From Bolinopsis microptera (lineage: Eukaryota > Ctenophora > Tentaculata > Lobata > Bolinopsidae): 60,000 bases of DNA. The position numbers and the translations under genes were made by a program. Position 1 is the first letter of the stretch. Every line of letters begins with the position of its first letter. Positions 29,800 through 41,839 of the stretch are shown here, piece by piece. Location: contig NC_087073.1 in NCBI RefSeq assembly GCF_026151205.1, forward strand, positions 17,629,837 to 17,689,836, read 5' to 3'. The notes under the pieces were generated by a model. That model was not told the origin of the DNA, did not search any database, and saw nothing but the letters and a program-made list of their open reading frames with translations.

Positions 29800-31600
29800 A
29801 ATGTGGTTATTTAGTTAGGTTACAGCTCAGTCAGCAGTTCACTGTGGTTTGAATATTTGTGACAAACAAGCTGATGGTCTAACGGAGCTTTTGTAATTTG
29901 TAATGGACAGCTAGATAGTATAGTATGGTATAGATAGCAAGAGGAGGGATGGTGGTGATGAGTTCAATTAATGCATTATTTGCTTTGCTCTTAATGGCAA
30001 AGATTATTGTCTCCTGTCATTGGTCTATTCTCATGTGTTTTCCAACTTCCAAGCAATATAGCCCAGGAGGCACTTAGTGACAAAGGGAGGTGCGATACAC
30101 CTCACAAAGACGACTAATTGAATTAATTAAAGGTTTTAGCTGCACAATAAGTTAGTCAGACAGTTCGACTGCTACTGCTTCTTTTGACATCACAATCGAT
30201 TCACAAAGAAAGAACAAACCTTTTATTTCATTTGTAAAAAATAACATCATGCTGGTCACATACAAAGATGAAACGAACGTATACAGAACTAAATTTGTTT
30301 AGAAAATCATATTTGTAAAAAAATACCGAGAAACTCGAAAAAAAAAAAAAAAGGGGGGACTGAAAAAAGGATGCTCTGCCTGCTTCATGTTACTTGTTTT
30401 ATAAATTACCATCTTTGTTCTTGAATTTGTCAGTTTCAACCAGCTCAGATGCTTTACAAACTGAGCACACAAACCTTTTAGCTTAAGTTCGAAACGTTTT
30501 CTTCATTTCTTGTCAAAATTTTGCACGAGTTAGGCTTTTTGAGAGTTTTTATCAGATGTTCAGTGTCACAATGATCGGTAATTTGTTTTTTAAGGTCCTA
30601 TCAAATAATTAAATGTGGTCGTTAAACCGCCTGGTTCAGTTCAGCTTCAAGTCCTAAAATCTCCTCTGATACCCGACCCCGTGAAATGAACGCAATAAAT
30701 CCCGATTATGAAGAAAATTATAATGTTCGAAAAATTACAGTTACAGTTTTATATATTTAAATCACAGTCCGACTACCTATGTGATGAAAAAGCAAACAAA
30801 ACAGTCACATTCGGCAAGATAATACATGTATATATCACAGATAAGTTATGAAACCTTCTGGGCGTTTTGAGTCCATCGGGATAGAAAACCTCTAAAAAAC
30901 AGTTGATATGACTTTAAAGATTGATGTTTTTACTAAGCTAAGAGTTAATTTTCTACCCAAAAGATGCCATTAAACTGTTTGAAAGAAAAGTTTTTAAAAA
31001 TTGTGTATTTAATGCAAATGCAATATAGACATAAAATATGACTATATGCAGGTTCACATAAGCGGGCAACTTACTTAAACGTCAGTATTTTGTATTTCCT
31101 TTGTGGTTGTTAAAGACGTTCCTCTCAATGATATTCGGGCCATTGAATATACGCTGAGATGTTCGGATAAGGAACATTTTGTATATATATGTATATATAA
31201 GTCAAACCTGCTCAAGCTAGAGAGCCATGGCAGGGCCAGCAAGCAAGGCCCGGACCAAAACACACTGAGCCGAAAAGGTTTAAAAATAACAATACGTATG
31301 AAAAAATAGTAATAATAAAGGTATAAAGATACTGTAAAGGAGGGACAAACCGGGGCCCCTCCACGGGCCGAAGAGATAAATGTTCCTGTATGTTGGGAAA
31401 ATTTGGTATTGATGGTCTTACTGTAGCAATATTTAAATGTGTATCAGCACACTTGCAAGAGAGCATAGTGGTCTTGACATGAGTCACTCGTGCTAACAGT
31501 TCTTGAAGATTTATAAACTGTCACCATTGCTTTTATAGAATGATATTCTTACAACAGTGCTTTTATTAGTTCAATGTCCACATTATACAACAGGACCCTC
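29800..31600. other. Region between ABCB8 and the class C receptor
   Basis: Should contain the first ABCB8 exon or exons and promoter and the 3' UTR of the class C GPCR, none of which could be identified. A poly-A/poly-G junction lies at about 30339-30358. No other gene is supported. Confidence 0.5.
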
Positions 31601-31603
31601 CTC

Positions 31604-34159
31604 TCATCTTTTACGATTGCAATTTTTGATGGCGACCTTTGTTTCGACGCCTGACAGACTAAGACCTTCTTTCACGGATGAATAGCGCTTTACTCCCTCG
31701 CGAATCTTTTTTCTTTCCTCTTCGACGTTTACTTCCTTGTCCATAAGGATGTAAATCTTCGGGATGTAGATGCTGAAGAGGAAGGCTGTTGAGGTGATGA
31801 AGATCACTACAGCACGCAGGACAGCTCGAACTTCTGGAGGAGAAAAACCGTAGCCTGCCAGGAACATGATGGAGCACAACAGCACCACAAATGTGGCACA
31901 AAATATGTTGAGGGACTCTCTGAAGTTGTGAGGAAACTTCCTCATCTTAAATGCCAGGACCAGGGTAATGAGGAACGATAGACCTGGCATAACTACTGGA
32001 ATTATCAGGGTCTTGCTATTGATGCTGGTACACGTTAGGTACCAGGGTCTATGAGGCGCTTCCTGGTACCTCTTAAAGGCCCAGCTGGGTCCACCTCCGG
32101 TGTAGCTGTCAATGAGAAGGATGATGACTGTTATCGACAGGGTGAGCAAGTTGAAGGCAGTCTGGCCTGTTTTCTTAAGGAACACACCTAACTTGGGTGC
32201 CGAAAAATTTTGGGCAGCAGCAAAAATATCGTAAACTTTAACGCACTTATAGAGCAAGTTGGTAGATATCAAAGTAGCAAAAATTGCGAAGCAGTAATAC
32301 TCCGCTGAGCAAGTTTCGGTCGAAGGTTTGAGAAGAGGAGTCAAAGCCGTAGGATACCCGATCAGCAAGCTTAGTAGAACCATATAGAGATAGCCTGGGT
32401 CGGAAGCTTTGATAACTGGCCTATCCTCATGTCTAAAGATGACAACACCGAAGACAATGACCATTGATATACCAAGCGGCATACTCGAAGCTCCCACAAT
32501 AAATGTTGTTGAATTTGGCCTAATATATATTTCTGGGGCCAAGACACAAGCAGTGTGATTCTCAATGGCTGACATAGAGTGATCGCATGCTTTGCACAAA
32601 TTGGTATTATATTCGATGCTGTATTGGTCAAGCTTGCAAGGTTCACAGGTCCAACAGCAGGGTACATATTGGACACTCTCGTCAAAAAGGCGATGGGTGC
32701 CTGGCCTGCAGGTATGCGAACAGGTTTTGTTGTAACCTGATATACTTTCTAGAAGATTTTCGTCACTGACTTCTATTCGGTCAAAAAATGCCCTTCCTAG
32801 TGTGCTGAAATTGCCTGTCTTCGTTCTGTAGACCCCGATCTTGTAGCCCATATTGACTGTCTTGTTGAACATCCTGATGGGTAGTGTTACATTCTTTTCC
32901 AGAGTAACATTCAACGTTCTATTCTCATTGGAAATTTCTTCGAACAGCTCTGTTCTGTAGTCCATCAAACAGTCATCTTTGGGTTGTTTATTTTTTGCCA
33001 GAATGGCATGAAGAGATTCTAGAATCAGCTCAACTCCTCCAACCATATAGGGAATCCAACTGGTAAGTTTGCAATTCTTTGGCTCGACCTGATCCTTTGG
33101 ACATCTGTAACTCTGTACCTTCTCATAGATGTTGTCGATGAGGTCTCGTTTGTCAACCTGTCTCCAATCTTTGTTTAAATCTTTTAATGTTTGTTCCATT
33201 TTAATATTGAGGAGATCTGGTAGTTGAAGTATAAGAGTATTGTCTCCAGAGTTGTTGAGGATTTGTGCGTAGTCGTCCAGGTAACTTAATCGCCCGTTAG
33301 ATAATCCAAGTATGTAGATTTTATCTCTGAATCCTAGGTTACCAACCATTTCTTGTAGCATCACTTTGGACGTTGATATAGAATTTTGGAGAATGAGTTG
33401 AACCCGTGAAGGAGTTCGGCCAGTTTCATTGTAGGTTTGCTTTATCCTTGGAATGTGTTCTTTGTATGTGACATCAGTTATTCGTCCACATCCTACTTTC
33501 TTGACGTAGCTGTTGTATATGTGCTCGGCCATATCTTTAGAATATTTGTGGTACCAAATGTCCATATATCGATAACCCATCTTTTCTAAGAATCGAATAG
33601 TTATTTCCGCTTCTTTGACTTCCGTGTCGATCATGGAAAATAGAGTTGGATATGTACTAGCTGTCATCAACTCATCATCATTAAACATGTAGACGAATGT
33701 GGGGATGTGGAATGAAGCTGTGGCTTGGGCAGATCCTTTGATGTAATCTTTCCTGTCGACTCCAGAAACTCCTACAACCTTTTTGTTGCTAGCAAGTGCA
33801 GCAGAGGCTCTTGCTGTGACAGCTGAACTCATGCACGTGTCATACATCTCGTATCCCAGAGTCTTGTTGAAATCCCTCTTGAATCTTTCATTTTCTTTGT
33901 CTATTATCATCTTAAGGACGATGGCCTTCTGGATGTTATATTCTTTAATCCCAGTGTAAGAGCAAGTTTGAACTGGTATTTTAGTGCCGTTATCATCGTC
34001 TGTGTACTCGAGCTGACCTATATTGAACATTCCTCCGATGATGAAGTCTCCGTCTTTTGCAGCAATTGGGGTATCAAGATACCGCACCCGACAAACTCCC
34101 TCGTCCTCACCAGCTATCGCTGGTAAAGCTAAGGCCAAGAGGAAAAATATTGCAAACAT
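31604..34159 (-). CDS. Class C (metabotropic-glutamate-like) GPCR, intronless
   Basis: Starting at the ATG at 34159 the protein has 851 residues. The frame extends further upstream but only to a GTG, and the ATG begins a clean signal peptide (MFAIFFLLALALPAIAG). Order: a periplasmic-binding-like (ANF-receptor) domain to about residue 480; a cysteine-rich NCD3G region (CSHTCRPGTHRLF, CCWTCEPCK, CKACDHSMSAIENHTAC); and seven helices from about 550. Class C marks include SDPGYLYMVLLS, FKMRKFPHNFRES (FNEAK-like loop) and YIPKIYIL (the PKxY motif). A short basic tail follows. The ligand is probably an amino acid or other small molecule, but binding residues were not verified. A single-exon class C receptor is unusual and suggests a retrocopy origin. 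A decayed relative lies inverted at 49.7 kb. Confidence 0.88.
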   Translation of the reverse strand: MFAIFFLLALALPAIAGEDEGVCRVRYLDTPIAAKDGDFIIGGMFNIGQLEYTDDDNGTKIPVQTCSYTGIKEYNIQKAIVLKMIIDKENERFKRDFNKTLGYEMYDTCMSSAVTARASAALASNKKVVGVSGVDRKDYIKGSAQATASFHIPTFVYMFNDDELMTASTYPTLFSMIDTEVKEAEITIRFLEKMGYRYMDIWYHKYSKDMAEHIYNSYVKKVGCGRITDVTYKEHIPRIKQTYNETGRTPSRVQLILQNSISTSKVMLQEMVGNLGFRDKIYILGLSNGRLSYLDDYAQILNNSGDNTLILQLPDLLNIKMEQTLKDLNKDWRQVDKRDLIDNIYEKVQSYRCPKDQVEPKNCKLTSWIPYMVGGVELILESLHAILAKNKQPKDDCLMDYRTELFEEISNENRTLNVTLEKNVTLPIRMFNKTVNMGYKIGVYRTKTGNFSTLGRAFFDRIEVSDENLLESISGYNKTCSHTCRPGTHRLFDESVQYVPCCWTCEPCKLDQYSIEYNTNLCKACDHSMSAIENHTACVLAPEIYIRPNSTTFIVGASSMPLGISMVIVFGVVIFRHEDRPVIKASDPGYLYMVLLSLLIGYPTALTPLLKPSTETCSAEYYCFAIFATLISTNLLYKCVKVYDIFAAAQNFSAPKLGVFLKKTGQTAFNLLTLSITVIILLIDSYTGGGPSWAFKRYQEAPHRPWYLTCTSINSKTLIIPVVMPGLSFLITLVLAFKMRKFPHNFRESLNIFCATFVVLLCSIMFLAGYGFSPPEVRAVLRAVVIFITSTAFLFSIYIPKIYILMDKEVNVEEERKKIREGVKRYSSVKEGLSLSGVETKVAIKNCNRKR

Positions 34160-34669
34160 TACACAATATCTCACAATTGATGTGTTCTTTACAATTAGAA
34201 CGGGTCCACTGATCTTATTCACGATCGTTCTTTAGTACCAAAACGGACACGGACACGTTCGTCGGACATGAATTAAAATTGTAATTTGTTGGTTATTAGG
34301 ATTGTTTATCATTCTTTTATCACAATATGAATATATCCTCATATTCATCAGATGTTGCAAGCCTAAAATTGTTTCAATTTAAAATTGTAAGCATCTTATT
34401 ATTGGTTCATTATTACATGTATGTGCAATGTCTCGAGGTTCAGATTGTGACTTATCGCTGTGCAGTGTGCAGTCACAATGCAATGAATTCAAATTAGATT
34501 TTATAAAGCATAAAATCATGCTTTGGGATATGTTTTGGTCTAACTACAGGAGTCTATTATGTTATTGTCGCTCCTTTGTTAGGACATTGCATCTTATTGT
34601 GTCTATTTTTGGTGTTTTGATGAAAGGACTATATAAAGATAATCTTTCAAATTATAACTTTATAATATA

Positions 34670-35250
34670 CTAGAAAGCCTGTGGTAACAGGGACGAAGCT
34701 AGTAGTATTCTTTGAAAGAAAGTTTTAATCGCATCAAAAAAGATCCATCCCGACCGAAGATACAGCCGATTTGAATATAAAACACTTTAAACACAACGTA
34801 AATGTAATTACCACAAAACCGATCAAAATGACGTTAAAACAATCTTTGCACGTGCATGTGTGCATTAAACACCGTTGCTATGGAACCTTTTAGTTGTTAC
34901 CTAAATTCCTTTTTTTTCATCTAATTTGCACGTGGGCGGTCGTACAGTGTACAGTGTACGTACAGAAAGAATTCTCTGAATTATAAGTAAGACTAGAAAA
35001 CCCATGGTCACAGGGAGGAAGCTAATAGTATCCTTTGATAATAAGTTTTTATCGTATAAAAAAATATCCATCACAACCGAAGATACAGCCGATTAAAATA
35101 TATCTCGCACTGAACACAACGTAATTACCACAAAACCGATCAAAATGACGTTAAAACAATCATTGCACGTGCATGCGCTTGTAACAAACCTCGTTACCAT
35201 GGTTACTGTGCAACCTTTTGCTTTTTTGCCTAATTTGCACGTGGGCGTAG
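34670..35250 (+). repeat. Tandem pair of about 310-bp repeats
   Basis: The block at about 34675-34940 recurs at about 34993-35250. Both contain CACAGGGA- or ACAGGGACGAAGCTA, CCGAAGATACAGCCGATT, ACCACAAAACCGATCAAAATGACG, GCACGTGCATG and TAATTTGCACGTGGGCG. Divergence is moderate with small indels. No coding frame is conserved. It may be a dispersed non-autonomous element in tandem. Confidence 0.7.
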
Positions 35251-35499
35251 GGCCTGTCGTGATATCATGGATCGCTTAGGTTCCACCAGGATCTGGTAGT
35301 CCTCATAATTCTGCGGCCTCTATGTATCGTCATCTCGTACAACTCTTTAAGAATCTTAGGGATTTGGCATGTGAAAATTTGCAGCCTTCCAGACATTGAT
35401 TGGGTTAACGAGGTGTCGTACGTCACCTCAAGATCGGGTGACAGGGGGCTGACCAGGCCAGAACCCAATTGATTGGGTCTGAGGTCACGTGATTATGAG

Positions 35500-36835
35500 C
35501 CTGAGGTCACGTGACTATGACGTCACCAGACCTTGTTCTCCGTTTCCTGCTCATTGGACCAGGTGAGCTTGCATGCTTGTGAATGTGGGTGTAAGTACAG
35601 CTGTACTGTAGATTATACCTAATTAACCCCTATAGAAACCGAAAATTTATTATCTGGCAGAAAGCTAGAAATTACCAAAATATCGACATTGTTATAAATT
35701 TATTTTGATGACCATTCCTGACCTAAAATTGCACGAGAAATCGATTAAACTTGGTTTCAGGACTCAACAATGCTTCTTTATGCCTTAAAATCCATGTTTT
35801 CAGCAATCAAGAGGCAGGAGCGGCGGTAGCTTTAAATCAATGGTTTACGTTATTTTTGTGAATTCGACCCCTGTTGTAAACAGTTATCTCACTTTGTAAC
35901 TGCATATGTATCGAGGATAGCTTTACAAATAAGAGTATCAGTAAATAAAATTGCCACAAGTGTTTCTTTCACTCACTTCGATAAGACACATTGGAAATTC
36001 TTACTTCCATAAGATTCGGAATTTTTTTAAACGCCGAAAGTAATTCGGAATTTTATAAAAATTTATAATCCCACACTTTCAACCTTTAAAAAACGGTTTA
36101 AAACGAAAAACAAATTTTAATTTTCAAGTTTGGGCCCAAACGCTGAAAAATTTTTTTTCCCATTTTAAAACTAAAAAGGGCAAAGTTGGTCCCTAACCCA
36201 ATTTTTGGGTTTTTTTTGATTCATTTAAAATTACTAGTAAATAAAAACACTTTCTTATAAAATTACTCACCGTTCAAATTGCATGACCAATGCCTAAAGT
36301 GTTAAATTAACTTTCGATTATTAGTTAAAATAAATTTAATCCATAAAAAACCAAAATTTTTCGTGTCCCCCCTAACTAAAAAATTTTTAATCGTTTTTTT
36401 AGACGGGAAAAACATTCGGGAATTTGAAAAAATGTAAAAAAATGATCAACAACCAGAAAAAGAAACCTTTATTGAAAAAAATTTTTATTTTTTTCCCTTT
36501 TTCCAAAGTATTTTCTTTATAAAAATTTTTTCCTTTTGTTTTTAAAGTTGGTTTGTACACCCGATAAGCGTAACGCGAAAATTTCAAAATTATGCCGAAA
36601 TTTACGCGAAAATGCTAATTATGCGAAATAGGCAGAAAATGACAAAATTGCGGAATTGCGTGAAAATAATAAATTATCGAAATTGCGGAAAAACGGTAAA
36701 TTGTGCGATCCCGCACCATCGCACCTAAATGGCCTCTGTGTTCAAGAACTAAACAGGAAGCGTGAACAAAATTGGTAACAAGGGATTTAGCGCAAAGTTT
36801 TTGCAAGCCATGCAGCTCATGGAAACACCAGCATA
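35500..36835. other. AT- and homopolymer-rich DNA
   Basis: From about 36000 to 36700 the DNA is dominated by short A and T runs. No gene is supported; a frame at 36399-36587 is lysine/phenylalanine-rich purely from composition. Confidence 0.5.
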
Positions 36836-36838
36836 ACA

Positions 36839-37507
36839 TGGATCAAAATCAGAGGGTACACGTTAGTCAGAGCAGTCCGATGATACAGCTGCAGGACCAA
36901 GTTATAAAACACAGGAGCAACTAATATCTGCAAGAAGACTTCCTAAGGCGATAGAGTTAACGAACATCTCCAAACTGGGTTTTTTTGAGGGTTATCAGAA
37001 AGAAGTCATTTCAGTTAAACAAATTTTAGGCGATGTGGTGAATTCCGTAGTAGCGAGAACTTCAGCTCATTTGCTACAGAATCCAATAATCATTGCCAAG
37101 CAAATTTGCTTTGGAGGGGGAGTTGGGTAGGAACATCATGGTCTTTGGGCTATGCGAGAGGTCAATGAGGAGAGCAATACAAAAGTCGCTGAATTATTGA
37201 ATCATTGGAAGAACCCCCGAGTTGAGCTTTGTAGAATCGGCAAGAAATCACGTCAGATGCAAGAACCGGTAAAGTTTCCTTTCCAGTTCTTCGATTTGCA
37301 ACAAAATAACTGAATAAGTCGAGTAAACTGTGTGGAACAAGAGATTTAAGAGGGTGTTCCAGCTCCAGATCGACAGCAGAAGAGAGAGCTCCAGCGTAAA
37401 GAACTTGTCCTAGAGCTAATAAGAAGAGCTGGTATTGATAAGGACAAAAACTCTTCATGCGGTGAAGGGAAGATTGGGCCTGAGAGTGCAAAAATGAGTT
37501 TCTAAAT
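36839..37507 (+). pseudogene. Non-LTR retrotransposon ORF1-like remnant
   Basis: Pieces in two plus-strand frames read EESNTKVAELLNHW, NPRVELCRIGKKSRQMQEPV and DRQQKRELQRKELVLEL, and end near GEGKIG. This matches the C-terminal part of ORF1 or the upstream region of many animal LINEs (pattern VFGL.E..., RIGK, PVK..F, PD....R....LV.ELK...). Several stops and frameshifts break it. No endonuclease or RT follows directly. Confidence 0.6.
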
Positions 37508-38019
37508 ATTTTTCGTGTTGTGACAATCAAAAAGTTTGCTCTATGATAATTGAGTCTTCTTGTTGCTTATTTTTTGTCGAAGGATCTAACCTTTTTATGT
37601 CACTTATACAATACTGTATAGTTTTTCAAGGATTAATCTGTTGATGGCGAAATCTCTGTTTTCTGAGATCGCTGAGTTTTCATTACTCTTTAGTCCAGCT
37701 GGTGCGAGCCTGATGATATACATGTATATTTTTACAAGTTAAAAGGGCTGTTCAATACTATTTTTAGTTAAACATAACTGGGGTAGTATAACCCAGTCCC
37801 AATCAATCCAAAAAAACAAACATAGCATCAATGAGAAAATTGGCCGTATTTCATATCACGCATAAATAAAGATTTAAGCAAACCCTGTTTCGTGTACCTG
37901 CAGTCCTGAACATACTATCAATCATTAATCTTATCTGGATTCTAACGGTACGGTTAAGAATTGATATATCAATTATCTGTCATAGTTTAACTTTTTAAAT
38001 TTTATAAATCTTCGAGATG

Positions 38020-38870
38020 AGTGGTGATAATACTAATATAAATTATTAAAACCGTTCGAGTTGAGCAACAATGATATGGATGACATGATATCAAAATGAT
38101 TTCAAAAATCATTATCGACAAGATTATTCAGTTATTCAAAAAACACGTTTCGACAATTGCAACGTGAATGATAAATTTAAAAGATGATTCCTGGAAATAG
38201 TACAGGGAAATCCGTCTGAAAAAATCGATCTGCGGACACACGGAAGCGTTCAAGGATTTTTTGACGTTTTTGAGTCCCTTAAGATGCCCTTTATGGCTGA
38301 CCAACTTTTTCCAACTTTTTCCACGGTTGGCTTAAGGGCCACTTTTTGCCACTTTCCGACTTTTTGCCACCTTTCTTGTTGCGAATATCTTAAGTTGTGA
38401 ACATCGTACAAGTTGCGAATAATCCGAGTGTGTTCATAATATCATAAGAAAAACTTTTTGTCCTGAACAATTTGTACGTCCAGATCATAAGTTAATGATA
38501 ATTGAGTAAATCAATTAACCAATTAGCACAATTCTAAAAAATTTAATTTATTGCTAAAATGATCGAATAGTGAAAACACGGGAAAAGTAGTTTTTATATA
38601 AAAATTTGAAAATTTCCAGCTTACATTTTTTTTTCGAGAATCGAAAAATTTCGAAAATTCAAAATATTTTTTTCCGCCAAAAGTAATCAAATTGCAGAAA
38701 ACGCGGAGAAAAATGATTTTCAAAAAAAAATTAGTCAATATTTTCGTTTCAAGAAATACGTAAATCCACCAATATTTGTAGTTGAGTTAGAAATCTCGCA
38801 GATTTTAGTAATAATCAGAATTACTAAAACTCTAAGTGAAAGGTCTGAAACTGAAAAACGTTAAGTTGAA
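38020..38870. repeat. Left terminal inverted repeat of the composite element
   Basis: Matches the reverse complement of about 44860-45650 with many small indels. Very A/T-rich in its inner half (runs of AAATTTTT, TTCGAAAATT). Confidence 0.65.
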
Positions 38871-38879
38871 CCATAACAT

Positions 38880-39200
38880 CGTGATATAGATTCATAACTA
38901 ATTACAATACAGCCTTATCGATTTTTTCAACAGAAACTGCACCAAGGGCACAGTCAAGATCGAGACAGATAGCCTGCTTACTGGTCATTTTTATTGATTT
39001 CAAATGATGAATCAGTGGGGTTAAGATTTGTAATAAATAAAAACCTCTCTGTAACGTCAATTGTGCTAATCTAAAAACCGGCCTACCTGTTATTACCAGA
39101 CCTCTCGTTTCCTCAACAATCAAACAGATTTTCATATCGCATTTTGGTGGGTGATGTAAACTAAGTAGTAATACATATCGAGCTATATTTCAATCACAAT
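38880..39200. repeat. Internal inverted repeat, left copy
   Basis: Reverse complement relation to about 40385-40700: shared CAATACAGCCTTATCGATTTT/AAAATCGATAAGGC, TTTCAAATGATGAATCAGTGGGG, AGCACAAT/ATTGTGCTAAT and GTGATGTAAACTAAGTAGTAATAC in inverse. The two copies flank the telomere-like array at unequal distances. Confidence 0.65.
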
Positions 39201-39424
39201 ACGACACAATGCAAACACGTGTATAATAATAGTATGCCCTTAATGGTATTATAAAATGTTCAATACCGAACACTTCTCGTTTCTCCCGTAGAGGCCCGAT
39301 AAGGAGAGGTTTTAAAGTTTTATCATGCTCTTTGGACAGCTCAAAGAAGGCAAGTAAACCAAAAAGCTAGAATGTCAACTCCGCAAGTGCGGGCTACCGG
39401 ACAACTGAACCAATTTAGACATTT

Positions 39425-39755
39425 AGATTAACCCTAACTCTAACCCTAACCCTAACCCTAACCCAAACCAGTAACCCTAACCCTAACCCAACCCTAACCT
39501 AAAAAACCCAACCTACCCCGAAACCCTAACCCGACAAATATAACCCTCACCCGACCTAACCCTAACCCTAACCCTGACCCTACCCCTAACCCTAACCCGA
39601 ACCAACCTAACCCTAACCCTAACCCAACCCTAACCCTAACCCTAACCTAATCCCTAATCCCTAACCCTAACCCTAACCCTAAACCTAACCCTAACCGCTA
39701 ACCCCTAACCCTAACCCTAACCCCTAACCCTAACCCGAACCCTAACCATTAAAGG
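39425..39755 (-). repeat. Interstitial telomere-like array (TTAGGG on the minus strand)
   Basis: About 330 bp dominated by CCCTAA hexamers on the plus strand, with frequent variants (CCCAAA, CCCGAA, CCTAATC). TTAGGG is the usual animal telomere unit. The array is far too degenerate to be an active chromosome end and lies inside the composite mobile element. Confidence 0.9.
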
Positions 39756-39759
39756 CTGA

Positions 39760-40384
39760 TTGGTTAGTGGGAACTAGTTCAATTGGGCTCAGTTTGTCAT
39801 CTTCGATCTGTCCCCACATTAAGCCGAGCTATCATCATGGGCCCCGAATATCCTGCGGGAAGAACCTGTATATTTACTTCACGACGTCCGATTTCAAATC
39901 AACATCCTCATAACATTAACAATCATTCCTGATCAGGATCTTCCTCTATTAGCAATTTCCCAAATATCCTGACTCTCGTGGGAACATTTCACTGAATTAA
40001 TTAATACTTGGTTCTTTTACTACCCCTTCCCGACATTTCTGGTACACGTATCTAAATCTAACCCTTTCCCGTATTTAACCTTGTTGATTTTTACCTTTTA
40101 GCCGACCCTGACATATGGGGGGATTTTGAGGTATCCCGCAATGAAGCGGGTATGCAGTACAACACAAAACAAGTTACAGTAGATGTTGGAAGGTGTAATT
40201 TACACTTGCTTCCTGACCTGGGCTGTTCCTCAGTTTTTCCCTGATCTGTTTCTTGCCCGTCTTCGAACTGTATATGGGCCATGAGACCAAGTAAGACGTT
40301 TTTCGTGATAAACTGTAAAACCTCTCTATACCGGGTTTCACACGGTATAAAGCGTTTCATAAACCTCATTAAAGCCATATAATA
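39760..40384. other. DNA between the telomere-like array and the internal repeat
   Basis: A 95-codon minus-strand frame (40378-40091) has no family features. Nothing else was recognised. Confidence 0.4.
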
Positions 40385-40700
40385 TACACGTATTTGTCGT
40401 AGTGATTGAATATACTCGATAATGTATTACTACTTAGTTTACATCAACCCACCAAATGCGATATGAACAACACGGTTTGGTTGTTGAGGAAAAGAAGAGG
40501 TCTGCAATACAGTAGGCCGGTTTCAATTAGCACAATGACGTACAGAGAGTGTTATTTATTACAAATTATGATCTAACCCCACTGATTCATCATTGAAATC
40601 ATTAAAATGACAGTACGCAGCTATCGTTTTCGATGCTTGACTGTGCATGTGCAGTTTCTGTGAAAATCGATAAGGCTTATTTGTAAGTAGTATGAAACTA
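40385..40700. repeat. Internal inverted repeat, right copy
   Basis: Partner of the 38880-39200 block in opposite orientation; it runs directly into the first direct repeat at about 40705. Confidence 0.65.
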
Positions 40701-40704
40701 ATCA

Positions 40705-41075
40705 ATATAAGAGGCTTCTGCATCATACCTGACCACCCCTACTAAACTACTTTGGTGTTACAAAGAGAGTAAAGAAACGCAGTGTTCCAAGAGGCGCTTT
40801 GGGTTGCTCTCAATTTTTCCTAGGCAAGCTGGTTATCAAGAGAAAACAAAAGTGGAGTCCCTGCCTACCAACATCCACAAAGACCCACGTTTCTACCAAT
40901 CAACTGAGTGGAGCTGAGTGTTGGGCCCTTAAAACATGTTTAAAGCCACACCTGGAATCTCAAGTACCAAGGATCAGTGATTGGAAGCTAATCAGATACA
41001 TAGATGGAGCTTGCTTCGTAAGAGATAGAACTCAGGATCCACATCGTACCTTGATTATATTGAGTATTTTCTCAC
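40705..41075 (+). repeat. Direct repeat flanking the RT remnant, first copy
   Basis: Starts GAGGCTTCTGCATCATACC, ends near CCTTGATTATAT..GAGTATTTTCTCAC. The match at 44486-44850 is about 85-90% by eye with frequent 1-base indels. Fragments of open frame in different phases suggest a decayed coding sequence that was present before duplication. Confidence 0.7.
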
Positions 41076-41839
41076 AATGGAAATTGGACATGGCGCCTTG
41101 GCAGGTGGCGAGTTTCACTGTTGACATCGAAAGACACTGACTCTTGACGAAAGTGTTAGTGATCTTGGGAAAGCCGAGTGACGCCTGGGAAAGACTGGTG
41201 ACATCTGAAAGACTGATACCCTGCGAAAGTGCAGAGTTTAGCAATTAGCTTAGTAGCCCCCGCTTTAACAGAAAGCAATCACTACAAAACAAGATACAGA
41301 TAAATGCCTCAAGACCTCCGATCAGGGGGAGCATCAAAGGTCAACCCGGATTAACTGATGAAGGACCTTTGAGAAAGGACGACAATATTTCAATGGTCAA
41401 GCCGCGAGTTCAAACAAGTCAGCCAAACCATCTGTGGAGATGTAAGATAGACCGGCGGAGCTCATACCCGCGCCTCAGTGAGGGGGAGATGACATCCGTA
41501 ATAATTTGTCGAGCAGGGAACAACCAGGGGTTGTATGTTTACAACCACAGCGCAGAAACGGGACCTGCAAGCTCTGATATACAGTTCCCACTTTAAGACT
41601 TAGAAACCGCCTGCCATAGTGATGGAGGTCAAAAGAAAACTTAAACAACCCAACAGCAGCAGAGAAGGGATATTGTAAGGGGAATTGGATTAAGACCTGA
41701 TTGTTTTTGAGTGAACATGTAGCTAGCAAAGGACGTGGATCCCGACTGAAGGTAGAAAACTGTATACACTATCTGGAAACAGAATTCGTGAAGAGGAAGC
41801 GAAGAAACCACGTGTTTCCCCAAGGAAAAGGAGAACAAG

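Noticed and set aside
34160-34222. Upstream extension of the class C receptor to position 34222
   Set aside because: It would need a GTG start; the ATG at 34159 begins a typical signal peptide.
36399-36587. Lys/Phe-rich frame at 36.4 kb
   Set aside because: It reflects the local A/T homopolymer runs.
40091-40378. 95-residue minus-strand frame between the telomere-like array and the internal repeat
   Set aside because: No motif, no splice context, and it lies in mobile DNA.
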